Below, in pieces: positions 1 through 7,182 of a stretch of 64,000 nt of DNA. The notes under the pieces are model-generated. The model was not told the origin of the DNA. It ran no database searches and saw nothing but the letters and a program-made list of their open reading frames with translations. The position numbers were made by a program, and so were the translations under genes. Each line of letters starts with the position of its first letter. Position 1 is the first letter of the stretch. The DNA comes from Prevotellaceae bacterium (lineage in GTDB: Bacteria > Bacteroidota > Bacteroidia > Bacteroidales > UBA932), in NCBI GenBank assembly GCA_031289415.1, contig JAITPN010000014.1, positions 26,776 through 90,775 of the forward strand. Reading direction: 5' to 3'.

Positions 1-720
1 GTCGGTCAACGTTTGGCTGTGGTCGTGGTTGTGCAGCGTCTCGCCGTTTTGCGACAGGATTACCGGAAACGACACCGCGCCTCCGGCAATCGCTATCCCC
101 TCAATCGCCCCTGCGATGTCGCTTTCTTTCGCGCCTGCCCGGCACTGCGCCATCGCCGCGAGGTGCATCCGGTAGCCTACGGCACAGGCTTTTTCTATTT
201 CGGCAATTTCGCAAAGTTCCTTTTTGATGCGCAACGCCACTACGGCACGGATGAGCGCGGGCGAGGCTTGTTCTTTCTGCGCCGCGGGCGGAATACCGAG
301 CCATTCGTGCAGCAATATTTTATTGTACGAGCGGTAGGGGGGGAGGAAGTGTACGGTGCGCCCCTTTTCGACCGCCGCGCGCAGCGTGCCGGCAAGCGTC
401 GCGTAGGGCGACACGGCGGCAATGCCCGCGCTGTCGGCTTTTGCGCGCAACGTAGGCTGCACGCCCATCCACACCACGTCGTCTACCGTAGCGTCGGTGC
501 CGAAAAGCGTTTCGCCGCCCGCGTCGAGGTCAATCACGGCAGCCAGTCCGGGTTCGTCAAGCCCTAAAAAATAGAGAAACGAGCTGTCTTGCCTGAAATG
601 GTAAGTGTTTGCCACATAGTTCATCGGGGCTTCGTGGTTGCCCAGCAGCAGGATAAGCCCTGATTGCACCTGCTCCCGCAAGCGCAAACGGCGTTGTATG
701 TAAATTTCTTTGGAAAACAT
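1..720 (-). CDS. pepP: Xaa-Pro aminopeptidase (aminopeptidase P family), C-terminus outside window
   Basis: The open frame runs from an ATG at 718-720 to the window edge without a stop, giving the first 240 residues. Residues ~1-130 read as an aminopeptidase P N-terminal domain (NYVANTYHFRQDSSFLYFLG, then a D-rich stretch). From ~residue 160 the M24 metallopeptidase domain begins (LRIKKELCEIAEIEKAC..., then SQNGETLHNHDHSQTLTD). The metal-binding residues would lie beyond the edge. The family removes N-terminal residues preceding proline, in the cytoplasm. A -7 box at 767-774 lies 47 bp upstream, so it looks like an independent transcription unit. The family call is firm; the symbol follows the usual Bacteroidota naming. 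Confidence 0.88.
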   Translation of the reverse strand, partial: MFSKEIYIQRRLRLREQVQSGLILLLGNHEAPMNYVANTYHFRQDSSFLYFLGLDEPGLAAVIDLDAGGETLFGTDATVDDVVWMGVQPTLRAKADSAGIAAVSPYATLAGTLRAAVEKGRTVHFLPPYRSYNKILLHEWLGIPPAAQKEQASPALIRAVVALRIKKELCEIAEIEKACAVGYRMHLAAMAQCRAGAKESDIAGAIEGIAIAGGAVSFPVILSQNGETLHNHDHSQTLTD

Positions 721-766
721 AAGCATTATATTCAAAGTTTAACAATAAGCGTACCGTGTACGTATG

Positions 767-774
767 CAAAGGTA
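767..774 (-). promoter_or_regulatory. Bacteroidota -7 box (TACCTTTG) for pepP
   Basis: Minus-strand TACCTTTG matches TAnnTTTG and lies 47 bp before the pepP ATG. Confidence 0.6.
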
Positions 775-782
775 ATGACTTT

Positions 783-819
783 CCGGCAAACGGCAAAAAA
801 AAGATTTACCGTCTGCCGG
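783..819 (-). terminator. Hairpin after the TonB receptor gene
   Basis: CCGGCAAACGG (783-793) pairs with CCGTCTGCCGG (809-819) at 10 of 11 positions around an A-rich loop. It lies 34 bp beyond the receptor stop and just upstream of the pepP promoter. A clear T-run is missing on the minus strand, so termination is inferred from position and stem strength. Confidence 0.4.
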
Positions 820-852
820 AGAAGCCATTTTCGTGGGCACGAGAATCGTCTT

Positions 853-3147
853 TTAGAACTTCAAGCTAAGGTCTATTCCGAAATATAACGGTCTGCCGAG
901 TTGCCCGAAAGCATTGCCGAAGGTCTCGAAGTAGAACGTGGAATACTTTGCGTTTAACAGGTTTTTACCCCACACGCTCAAGGCGATATTTCCCTTTTCG
1001 ACGGATACCTTTCCGTTTACCAGCGAATAAAAATCTTGCGACGCGTCGTTCGCTTCCGTCCAGTAGATTTTGCCTGCGCCCGAATATTGCCCGCCTACGG
1101 AAAGCCTGTCTATCCACGAATTTGCGAAATGCCATGTATAGTCAACGGTCAGCGATGCGGTTTGTCGGGGGACGAACGGCACGTATTTTCCTGAATAATC
1201 AATGAACGACACGGAGTCGATTTGCTCTTTGTATGACGTGAATTTACTTTCGGTAAAGCCGTAACTTACGCCTATCCTGAAACCGTTGAGCGGATAGATG
1301 GTAGCATCAAATTCCACGCCCCGGCTCTGCGATTCGCCGGCATTTTTTATCATCCGTCCCTGTCCGTTGGGCGCAAATTCGGCAATCTGCTGGTCGCGGA
1401 TGTCCAAAAGGAATAAGGTGATTCCGGCATTTGCTTTTTTGTTCCATAGCGCGAAGCGTCCGCCGGCTTCGTAGTTCCAGCTGTATTCCGGTTTGAACGA
1501 CGTGGATTGCTGGATGTCGAGCGCCACAGGTCGTGTACTCCTCATTTTCGTTTCTATCAAATCCGAAAACATCTGGAGGTTGTATCCGCCCGCCTTGTAT
1601 CCTTTGGAAGCAGACACGTACAGGATGTTTCCATTTTTCTCGTAACGGATAGAAAACTTCGGCAACAGTTGGGTGAAATCCATTTTCTCGTTGCCGGCGA
1701 TGGTGTCGCTTTTCACCGTTTTTTCGGCAAGAATGCCGCCAATGTGCATCGAAGCGGCATACACACTGTGGGTATAATGCTCCAACGAAGCCTGTTCGTA
1801 GTCCCACCGAAGACCTGCCGACAGCGATAATCCTTTTATCAGAAAATTGTTGAACGTAGGCTGGACGAATGCCGCCACGCCGTGGTTTTGCGTGGTATAT
1901 TCCCCCACCACCGGAATCCGGTTCGTGTCTATCGACAGGTGCATGGGCGGCATGGGCGGCATGGGCGGCAAAAGTTTGTTGATGTTGCTTTCGATAGACG
2001 CCACGCCGTCTTCTTTAAACGTAACTAAACTGCCGGTGTTCAGGTTTTGATAAAATCCCGACACGCCGCCAATCCATTGGAACTTGCCGCTTCCGGTCGA
2101 GCGGATGGTGATTTCTTCGGTGATGGCGTTCAGCTTCTGGTCTTGGCGCAGCGTGAACATCGAAGCCGGCGAAAAATCTTGGTCGAGCAGCAGCGAGTCT
2201 TTCAGAAACTGATGCCCTGTGGTGGAGGCAATGGTGAAATTCTTCGCTTGGTACTCCACGCGCAGACTGTTGTGTAAGAGATTCCGGCTGTAGAATGCGA
2301 AATCGTTGTAGTCAATCGTATCGGGCAGGTTGGTTTGGCGGTTATACTTTCCGTAGGCATAGCCGTTTTGGTCGGTATATTCGTAGCTTCCGATATAGTT
2401 CAGCGACAGTTTTGCCGAAGGTCGCCAGCCCAAATTTGTCCGCAACGAGGCTGATTGTGTCGCTCCGACGTCATGAAAAATCTTTCCTGAAGCATTGGAA
2501 TAGTCCGGGTTGTAGGCGGGGTTTGTATTGTGATAGAACCCGCCCGCAGCCGCGTAATTGCCGCCCAGCGAAAAAGCGAATTTATCGCTCAGCTTGGCGT
2601 AGTGCGACAGTTGCGCGCGCAGCTGTCCGTAATTCCCCGACGACAGTTTTACCTTTGTTCCCTGAAAATCCCACGGCGAAAGGGTGTAAATGTTAATCAA
2701 TCCGCCCATGGAGTTTCGTCCGTACAACGTGCCCTGCGGTCCTCTCAAGACCTCGACCCGGCTTATGTCAAAAAAGTCGAAATCAAACGAAGTCTTGTCA
2801 AGGTACGGGACATTGTCCACATACATGCCGATTGCCGAGTTGCCCAAACGCGAGCCTACGCCGCGGATGTATATTGCCGAGGTGTACTTTGAGCCATAAT
2901 CGGGGATAAACAAATTCGGCACGGAGGCGCTCAACCCCCGCACGCTTCCGATTCGTTCGTTTTCTATTTTCGCTTCCGAAAATATGGATACCGACGTGGG
3001 TATCTTCCTCAGCTCCTGTCCTTCTTTGGACGCCACCACCACTTCGTCGAGCGCAATAGCTTCATCGTGCGCCTGAGCCTGCAGCGCCGACGGAAATAAC
3101 GATATTAATAGTATCGTGTATACATGTATTTTTATCTTTTTATTCAT
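853..3147 (-). CDS. TonB-dependent outer-membrane receptor
   Basis: 764 residues from the preferred start MNKKIKIHV; a second in-frame ATG lies 9 bp upstream at 3156. A signal peptide (LLISLFPSALQAQA) is followed by a TonB-box-like segment (ALDEVVVAS). The plug domain, ~45-165, has the hallmark VEVLRGPQGTLYGRNSMGG, and the beta-barrel ends in aromatic LSLKF. There is no N-terminal carboxypeptidase-like domain and no SusD partner, so this resembles siderophore- or cofactor-type receptors rather than a glycan SusC. Residues encoded around 1940-1970 contain a small Pro-Pro-Met repeat, probably in an extracellular loop. A small membrane protein lies 124 bp upstream in the same direction. The ligand cannot be read from sequence. 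Confidence 0.9.
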   Translation of the reverse strand: MNKKIKIHVYTILLISLFPSALQAQAHDEAIALDEVVVASKEGQELRKIPTSVSIFSEAKIENERIGSVRGLSASVPNLFIPDYGSKYTSAIYIRGVGSRLGNSAIGMYVDNVPYLDKTSFDFDFFDISRVEVLRGPQGTLYGRNSMGGLINIYTLSPWDFQGTKVKLSSGNYGQLRAQLSHYAKLSDKFAFSLGGNYAAAGGFYHNTNPAYNPDYSNASGKIFHDVGATQSASLRTNLGWRPSAKLSLNYIGSYEYTDQNGYAYGKYNRQTNLPDTIDYNDFAFYSRNLLHNSLRVEYQAKNFTIASTTGHQFLKDSLLLDQDFSPASMFTLRQDQKLNAITEEITIRSTGSGKFQWIGGVSGFYQNLNTGSLVTFKEDGVASIESNINKLLPPMPPMPPMHLSIDTNRIPVVGEYTTQNHGVAAFVQPTFNNFLIKGLSLSAGLRWDYEQASLEHYTHSVYAASMHIGGILAEKTVKSDTIAGNEKMDFTQLLPKFSIRYEKNGNILYVSASKGYKAGGYNLQMFSDLIETKMRSTRPVALDIQQSTSFKPEYSWNYEAGGRFALWNKKANAGITLFLLDIRDQQIAEFAPNGQGRMIKNAGESQSRGVEFDATIYPLNGFRIGVSYGFTESKFTSYKEQIDSVSFIDYSGKYVPFVPRQTASLTVDYTWHFANSWIDRLSVGGQYSGAGKIYWTEANDASQDFYSLVNGKVSVEKGNIALSVWGKNLLNAKYSTFYFETFGNAFGQLGRPLYFGIDLSLKF
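1941..1970 (-). repeat. 9-bp tandem repeat inside the receptor gene
   Basis: Three copies of a GGGCGGCAT-type unit encode PPMPPMPPM. The period is a multiple of three, so copy-number change would lengthen a loop without shifting the frame. Confidence 0.7.
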
Positions 3148-3191
3148 AATGTGCATAATTTAAAATATGTTTTTGTATAAATTTATAATGA

Positions 3192-3270
3192 GTCCTTATC
3201 TGTAAAGGACAATAATTTGTGGCAATCCTGCGAAGCAGGATTTGTTTTATTTCACGGAGATGTTTCCGTG
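3192..3270 (-). promoter_or_regulatory. Three consecutive hairpins in the leader of the TonB receptor gene
   Basis: Three perfect stems lie in the 124-bp gap between the small membrane protein and the receptor: CACGGA/TCCGTG (3253-3270), AATCCTGC/GCAGGATT with a 3-nt loop (3224-3242), and GTCCTT/AAGGAC (3192-3210). None has a minus-strand T-tract, so simple termination is unlikely. It does not match a riboswitch I recognise. Possible roles are an mRNA processing or stability element, or a regulatory leader. Confidence 0.45.
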
Positions 3271-3280
3271 CTTGTTTCGT

Positions 3281-3607
3281 CTAACACTTGGGAGGGGGGC
3301 GAAGAAAATAATCGGATAGAAAGTTTTTTTTAACCGGAATACTTTCATCCGCAAAAGTAATACCGGCAATATATTCAGGGTATCGCAGCGGTTGGTTTAT
3401 AGGGGTAGTATCGGCGACATAATCAATCGTGAAAACAGGTATTTCCTTTGTGTTGCCTGACGCAATTTTTACATCGGACGATTCTTGGTGTATTTCGTTT
3501 TTTACGTCCTTTCGGATATGCGCCAACACACCGGTCGCCGCATAGCTCAAATAGAAAAAGCCAAGCAGCAAAGCGACGAAAAAAGAAGACGAGTATCCGA
3601 TAAACAC
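3281..3607 (-). CDS. Small single-pass membrane or secreted protein upstream of the TonB receptor
   Basis: 108 residues starting at GTG (3605-3607); no better ATG is available and a -7 box lies 29 bp upstream. Residues ~8-30 form one hydrophobic segment, followed by a hydrophilic tail ending RPPPKC. I do not recognise a domain. Short membrane-anchored proteins ahead of TonB receptors are common in Bacteroidota (for example the HYC_CC_PP group), but the HYC and CC motifs of that group are absent here. Co-transcription with the receptor is inferred from orientation and the shared promoter. Confidence 0.6.
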   Translation of the reverse strand: MFIGYSSSFFVALLLGFFYLSYAATGVLAHIRKDVKNEIHQESSDVKIASGNTKEIPVFTIDYVADTTPINQPLRYPEYIAGITFADESIPVKKNFLSDYFLRPPPKC

Positions 3608-3635
3608 GATTTTATTTTATAATTAATTTCTGACG

Positions 3636-3643
3636 CAAAGATA
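3636..3643 (-). promoter_or_regulatory. -7 box (TATCTTTG) for the small protein/TonB receptor unit
   Basis: Perfect TAnnTTTG on the minus strand, 29 bp before the GTG start at 3607. Confidence 0.6.
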
Positions 3644-3683
3644 GTATTTTTTCTTTTGATATGGAAATGTATGGGGAGGGTTT

Positions 3684-4139
3684 TTATTCTTTTGCTTGTA
3701 TCAGTGCTTGAAGTTCCAATTCGGCTGAAATACGGAAATTTGTTTCTTTTATTTTTGCCAAAATTGGTTTTATGCTATCAATTATCCCTTTTTGTTTTGC
3801 CATAATAATAATCCTGATGGTGCCGATATATTCAATGCCAAGTGTGTAAGCCAATTTTCGTGCCTTGTAATCGTCTAATATTAACAGTGATTTTTCTATT
3901 TCCAATGCCAAAGCCATCGCGCTCGCTTCACCATTATCTACCTGTGTTTCAAAAATTTTATACTTGTGTGTATCTTTTGCAGCAACAATTTCAACCCAAT
4001 CAGGCAGTTTTTCGCCAAACTCATCTGCAATTTCTGGAGTAGTTACAATATTTCCAAAAAGTTGATACAACAAGTCAAGTTGCCCTATTTTCGACAATAC
4101 GATAAAACAACTTGTATCTGAAATAATTGTTTTAGACAT
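3684..4139 (-). CDS. PIN-domain toxin of the DUF3368 family
   Basis: 151 residues from MSKTIISDTS. The longer frame to 4214 runs back through the antitoxin gene and is not used. PIN-type acidic residues are visible: D8 in ISDTS, the NGEAS segment, and LILDDYKARK. DUF3368 proteins are VapC-like predicted ribonucleases paired with UPF0175 antitoxins. The start overlaps the end of the antitoxin gene by 8 bp, a typical coupled toxin-antitoxin arrangement. Toxicity and RNase activity are inferred from the family. Confidence 0.85.
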   Translation of the reverse strand: MSKTIISDTSCFIVLSKIGQLDLLYQLFGNIVTTPEIADEFGEKLPDWVEIVAAKDTHKYKIFETQVDNGEASAMALALEIEKSLLILDDYKARKLAYTLGIEYIGTIRIIIMAKQKGIIDSIKPILAKIKETNFRISAELELQALIQAKE

Positions 4140-4359
4140 AAATTGTTTCGTGTTCCAAGTCTGAGGCAGGATAATTAAAAACAGACACATTGTAACTGCC
4201 CAACAATTCGGCAAATGTGCGTTTTGACAGATTGGCGACTGCTGCTGCCTGCCCTAATGACAATTTACCCTGCTCGTACAAACTGCTTGCAAGTATCATA
4301 TACAACTGTATTGTATCGAGTTCGGACATTTCGGGAACTTTTAAAGTTATTGTTCTCAT
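4132..4359 (-). CDS. UPF0175 family antitoxin
   Basis: 75 residues starting MRTITLKVPEM. This start is preferred over the ATG 24 bp upstream because the protein then begins like its family and the -7 box (4387-4394) leaves a 27-nt leader. The pattern ALYEQGKLSLGQAA-like (here SLYEQGKLSLGQAA), then LSKRTFAELLGSYNVSVFNY, is the signature of the family. It probably binds both the toxin and the shared promoter. The toxin gene follows with an 8-bp overlap. Confidence 0.85.
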   Translation of the reverse strand: MRTITLKVPEMSELDTIQLYMILASSLYEQGKLSLGQAAAVANLSKRTFAELLGSYNVSVFNYPASDLEHETIYV

Positions 4360-4386
4360 GTTCTTCTCTTTGAATTTTAACAACTA

Positions 4387-4394
4387 CAAAATTA
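4387..4394 (-). promoter_or_regulatory. -7 box (TAATTTTG) for the toxin-antitoxin operon
   Basis: Minus-strand TAATTTTG lies 27 bp before the antitoxin ATG. Confidence 0.55.
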
Positions 4395-4503
4395 CAAAAT
4401 ATTTCAATACAAACGAAATCTATTTTTAAGGAGTAAAACAAATGAAATTTAATCGGTAAATTTACATCATGTAAAAAAACACCTCCATATCAGATAATTT
4501 GTT

Positions 4504-4549
4504 TACCTTTGCGTCATTATATTAAAAAAAATAAAGAACTATAGTTCTT
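4504..4549 (+). promoter_or_regulatory. Orphan plus-strand -7 box and adjacent 16-bp palindrome
   Basis: TACCTTTG at 4504-4511 on the plus strand is followed by the perfect palindrome AAGAACTATAGTTCTT at 4534-4549. No plus-strand gene follows; transcription would run antisense into the 3' end of the MBL hydrolase gene. A -33 TTG is not evident. It could be an antisense RNA promoter or chance. Confidence 0.3.
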
Positions 4550-4572
4550 CCAACTTAAATAACACGCATAAC

Positions 4573-5340
4573 CTACACCGTTAACCCATCAAATGCCACT
4601 TGTACATTGTCGGGGAGCATTGCCTGCAATTCGCTATGCGCTTCGAGCAGGTGCGAGAGGTGAGTCAGGTAAGCGCGGCGGGGCTGCACTTTGGCAATGA
4701 ACGCAAGCGCTTCTTCCAAACTGAAATGAGAAATATGATGACCATGCCGTACAGTACTTATAGTCAATATATCAAGGTCTTTCAATTTTTCAAATTCAGG
4801 CTCTTCTACGCGGTTTACATCGGTAATGTAAGCCAGATTCTCTATGCGGAAGCCCAACACCGGCAATTTGTAGTGCCATCCGCGAATGGGCGTAATATCC
4901 ACACCTTCCACCGTAAACGGATGTTCGTCAATCGTATGTAAGTTCATTTCGGGTGCGCCCGGATACTTGTTTTCTGTAAATACATATTGAAATTCACGTT
5001 GCAGCGCGTTCATCACCCGCTGTTCGGCGTAAATGTCCACAGGCTGTCCGGTGGACGCGTTGAAAGCCCTTACGTCGTCAAGCCCTGCAATGTGGTCTTT
5101 ATGTTCATGCGTCAGTAAAATGCCGTCGAGGCGCTGCACGTTTGCCCGCAACAACTGCTGCCGGAAATCGGGACCTGCGTCGATGAGCAACACGCGGTGA
5201 GCCGCTTCTATCAACACGGACGAACGCAGCCGTTTGTCGCGCACGTCGGCAGACCGGCACACTGCACAGTTGCAGGCTATCACAGGAATGCCCTGCGATG
5301 TACCCGTACCCAAAAAAGTCATCTTTATCACGGCTGGCAA
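4573..5340 (-). CDS. MBL-fold metal-dependent hydrolase, PhnP-like
   Basis: 255 residues. The metallo-beta-lactamase motif is THEHKDHIAG at 77-86, preceded by LLIDAGPD. The C-terminal half has VRHGHHISHFSLEEAL and the final THLSH, matching the PhnP/YcbX-type small hydrolases found across Bacteroidota. PhnP itself cleaves cyclic phosphodiesters, but no phn genes are nearby, so the substrate is unknown. It starts 5 bp after the GtrA-family gene and is probably co-transcribed with it. Confidence 0.85.
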   Translation of the reverse strand: MPAVIKMTFLGTGTSQGIPVIACNCAVCRSADVRDKRLRSSVLIEAAHRVLLIDAGPDFRQQLLRANVQRLDGILLTHEHKDHIAGLDDVRAFNASTGQPVDIYAEQRVMNALQREFQYVFTENKYPGAPEMNLHTIDEHPFTVEGVDITPIRGWHYKLPVLGFRIENLAYITDVNRVEEPEFEKLKDLDILTISTVRHGHHISHFSLEEALAFIAKVQPRRAYLTHLSHLLEAHSELQAMLPDNVQVAFDGLTV

Positions 5341-5345
5341 AGTTA

Positions 5346-5798
5346 TTATGTAGCTTTTAATTTTTTAAATACCCATAAACGCTGCATCGTATAATTAAAC
5401 CCTAACGAAACAGTGATTTCTGCGAGCAGCCAACCGATGTAGATGTGCGACACCGGTATGCCGGGCAGAACTTGATAGGACGTCTGCGTAAAAATATATT
5501 CGGTAAGCCCCCACGAGCCTAAGTCTTTCAGCAAAATGCTACCGACGACGGTGATTACAAAGTATCCGAATTGCTGCGGCAGCGAGAATTTATAACGACT
5601 GTCTTTTGAATAGAAACTCCACGTTTTGTTCAGCGTGAAATTAATTACCGCCCCTATGATTTGCGCTATGGTATAAAACACAAGATAGTGTTCTTTACCA
5701 AACAGTTTGGTAAGTACAAACGCAATCCCAAGGTGGCTCATGCCTCCGATAAACGCCGACATTTGCGCTTTCAGAAAAATAAAAAATCGTCTAAACAT
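5346..5798 (-). CDS. GtrA-family membrane protein
   Basis: 150 residues with four predicted membrane spans. Family features include GAVINFTLNKTWSF (N-terminal half) and the C-terminal LGFNYTMQRLWVFK. GtrA-type proteins are thought to flip or position polyprenol-linked sugars for cell-envelope glycosylation. Its start overlaps the end of the CDP-alcohol phosphotransferase gene by 8 bp, suggesting a joint role in lipid-linked intermediates. Confidence 0.85.
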   Translation of the reverse strand: MFRRFFIFLKAQMSAFIGGMSHLGIAFVLTKLFGKEHYLVFYTIAQIIGAVINFTLNKTWSFYSKDSRYKFSLPQQFGYFVITVVGSILLKDLGSWGLTEYIFTQTSYQVLPGIPVSHIYIGWLLAEITVSLGFNYTMQRLWVFKKLKAT

Positions 5799-6495
5799 TG
5801 GTGTTTTCAGCAGTCTCTTTTTGAATCCGTTCTTCTTTGTCTTTTTGGTCGGCAGTTTTCAGTAATTTTATAAAATCAAGCAAACTGAAAACGAACAATA
5901 TCACACATGCGCCTATGGCGGTATATATAATTGATGTTCGGATAATTACTTCGGCTGCTAAAATCAACGACAGTATCACCCGCACTTCGGTAGGTCCAAA
6001 CATTCCGTTGTCAATGACATACACATTGATAAGTTTGTAGCGCAACAGGGCAATCATCATTGACCATCCGTAGAGTACCACAAAAATAAAGCCCCACAGT
6101 TCCCACATATTGCCTACATATACGGTAAAGCCAGCTCCTATAAAGACAATGGCAACCCAATCGGTGCAATAATCGAGCGTAAAGCCGTACCATTTCCGCG
6201 GTTTGTTGCGGTAGTATGCCAAACGTCCGTCCAGCGAATCGCCAAACCAATTGATGATAAACCCCAAGATGCCGAACAACAGTATATAGCGGTTTACATA
6301 CGTTGCCAATACAAAACTCAAAGCGGTGATTACACTGCCCATCAACCCGATGAGCGTCAGCATATCCGAAGTAATCCATGCCGGAATACGTTGCACGAGA
6401 TAAGCAAGAAGGTTTTGCTCATGTTTCTTTAAAATATTTGTTCGATGCCGGTCTTTTGTTATTTTCAACAGCGCATCTGCAAAGTCAATAGCCAT
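5791..6495 (-). CDS. CDP-alcohol phosphatidyltransferase family protein
   Basis: 234 residues from MAIDFADALL; the longer frame to 6660 overlaps pnuT and is not used. The -7 box at 6528-6535 supports this start. The catalytic CDP-OH motif lies at ~86-112: D86, D89, G90, A93, G104, D108, D112. The usual Arg after A93 is replaced by Tyr. About six membrane spans. The family joins CDP-activated lipids to alcohols. The product is not predictable, and the Arg change may mean altered substrate use. Confidence 0.82.
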   Translation of the reverse strand: MAIDFADALLKITKDRHRTNILKKHEQNLLAYLVQRIPAWITSDMLTLIGLMGSVITALSFVLATYVNRYILLFGILGFIINWFGDSLDGRLAYYRNKPRKWYGFTLDYCTDWVAIVFIGAGFTVYVGNMWELWGFIFVVLYGWSMMIALLRYKLINVYVIDNGMFGPTEVRVILSLILAAEVIIRTSIIYTAIGACVILFVFSLLDFIKLLKTADQKDKEERIQKETAENTNV

Positions 6496-6527
6496 AATTT
6501 TTATACTGTTTATTGTTTTAAACGGTG

Positions 6528-6535
6528 CAAATTTA
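6528..6535 (-). promoter_or_regulatory. -7 box (TAAATTTG) for the CDP-alcohol/GtrA/MBL cluster
   Basis: Minus-strand TAAATTTG, 32 bp before the ATG at 6495. It separates this cluster from the thiamin operon upstream. Confidence 0.5.
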
Positions 6536-6550
6536 AGCAAAAATCTCTTA

Positions 6551-7147
6551 CTACAACGTTTTTTTAACGATTTCTTTTCGCCAACTATAATAACCGAGCA
6601 ATGAAGCAACGGCATAGCAGAAAAATAACAGCGCCGTAGGATAAAGTCCGCGCCAGACATACAATCCTACCGATACGGCATTAACCACCAGCCATATCCA
6701 CCATTGTTCAATGAATTTGTGCGCCAACATCCATGTAGCAACCACACTTAATGCGGTGGTGAGTGCATCGCCGTATGGTACAGGAGAGTCGGTGTATTTT
6801 TGCAACGCTCCGGCAAACAGCCCAAAAAGCAAGAGGGCTATGACTGCCAACACAACAGTTGTTTTCAACGGCGTATGCGATACCGCTAATTTTGCTTTGC
6901 CCGACGGCGTATCGTGTGTGCGGAATTTCCCCCGCTGCCACAGCACCAACCCATAGATACCGGCAATGATGTAATACCCCTGCAACGCCACGTCGGCATA
7001 GAACTTGGCTTGAAAAAAGATGTAAATATAAAACAGCGAGGATATAATCCCGACTACCCACATGGCGCTCCGCTGCCGTATCTCCAACCAAAGGTAGAGC
7101 AAGGCAAGCAGCGCGCCGATAATTTCTATAATAAGCTCTATACTCAA
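6551..7147 (-). CDS. pnuT: PnuC-family transporter, predicted thiamin importer PnuT
   Basis: 198 residues with about seven membrane spans and PnuC-type features (LYLWLEIRQ near the N-terminus, W-rich segments, final YYSWRKE). It lies 35 bp downstream of a TonB receptor that is headed by a TPP riboswitch. In Bacteroidota the OMR1-PnuT arrangement under a THI element is established by comparative genomics as a thiamin uptake route, so thiamin is favoured over nicotinamide riboside. The thiamin pyrophosphokinase gene that often completes the operon is not adjacent here. Confidence 0.85.
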   Translation of the reverse strand: MSIELIIEIIGALLALLYLWLEIRQRSAMWVVGIISSLFYIYIFFQAKFYADVALQGYYIIAGIYGLVLWQRGKFRTHDTPSGKAKLAVSHTPLKTTVVLAVIALLLFGLFAGALQKYTDSPVPYGDALTTALSVVATWMLAHKFIEQWWIWLVVNAVSVGLYVWRGLYPTALLFFCYAVASLLGYYSWRKEIVKKTL

Positions 7148-7182
7148 TTTATGAATTATGAATTACTTTTCTCTCTTCACTT

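Noticed and set aside
13..567. 184-codon plus-strand frame at the window start
   Set aside because: Shadow of the truncated pepP gene on the minus strand, which has the aminopeptidase P motifs.
6551..7147. Nicotinamide riboside transporter PnuC
   Set aside because: The TPP riboswitch and the OMR1-type receptor in the same unit make thiamin (PnuT) the better call.
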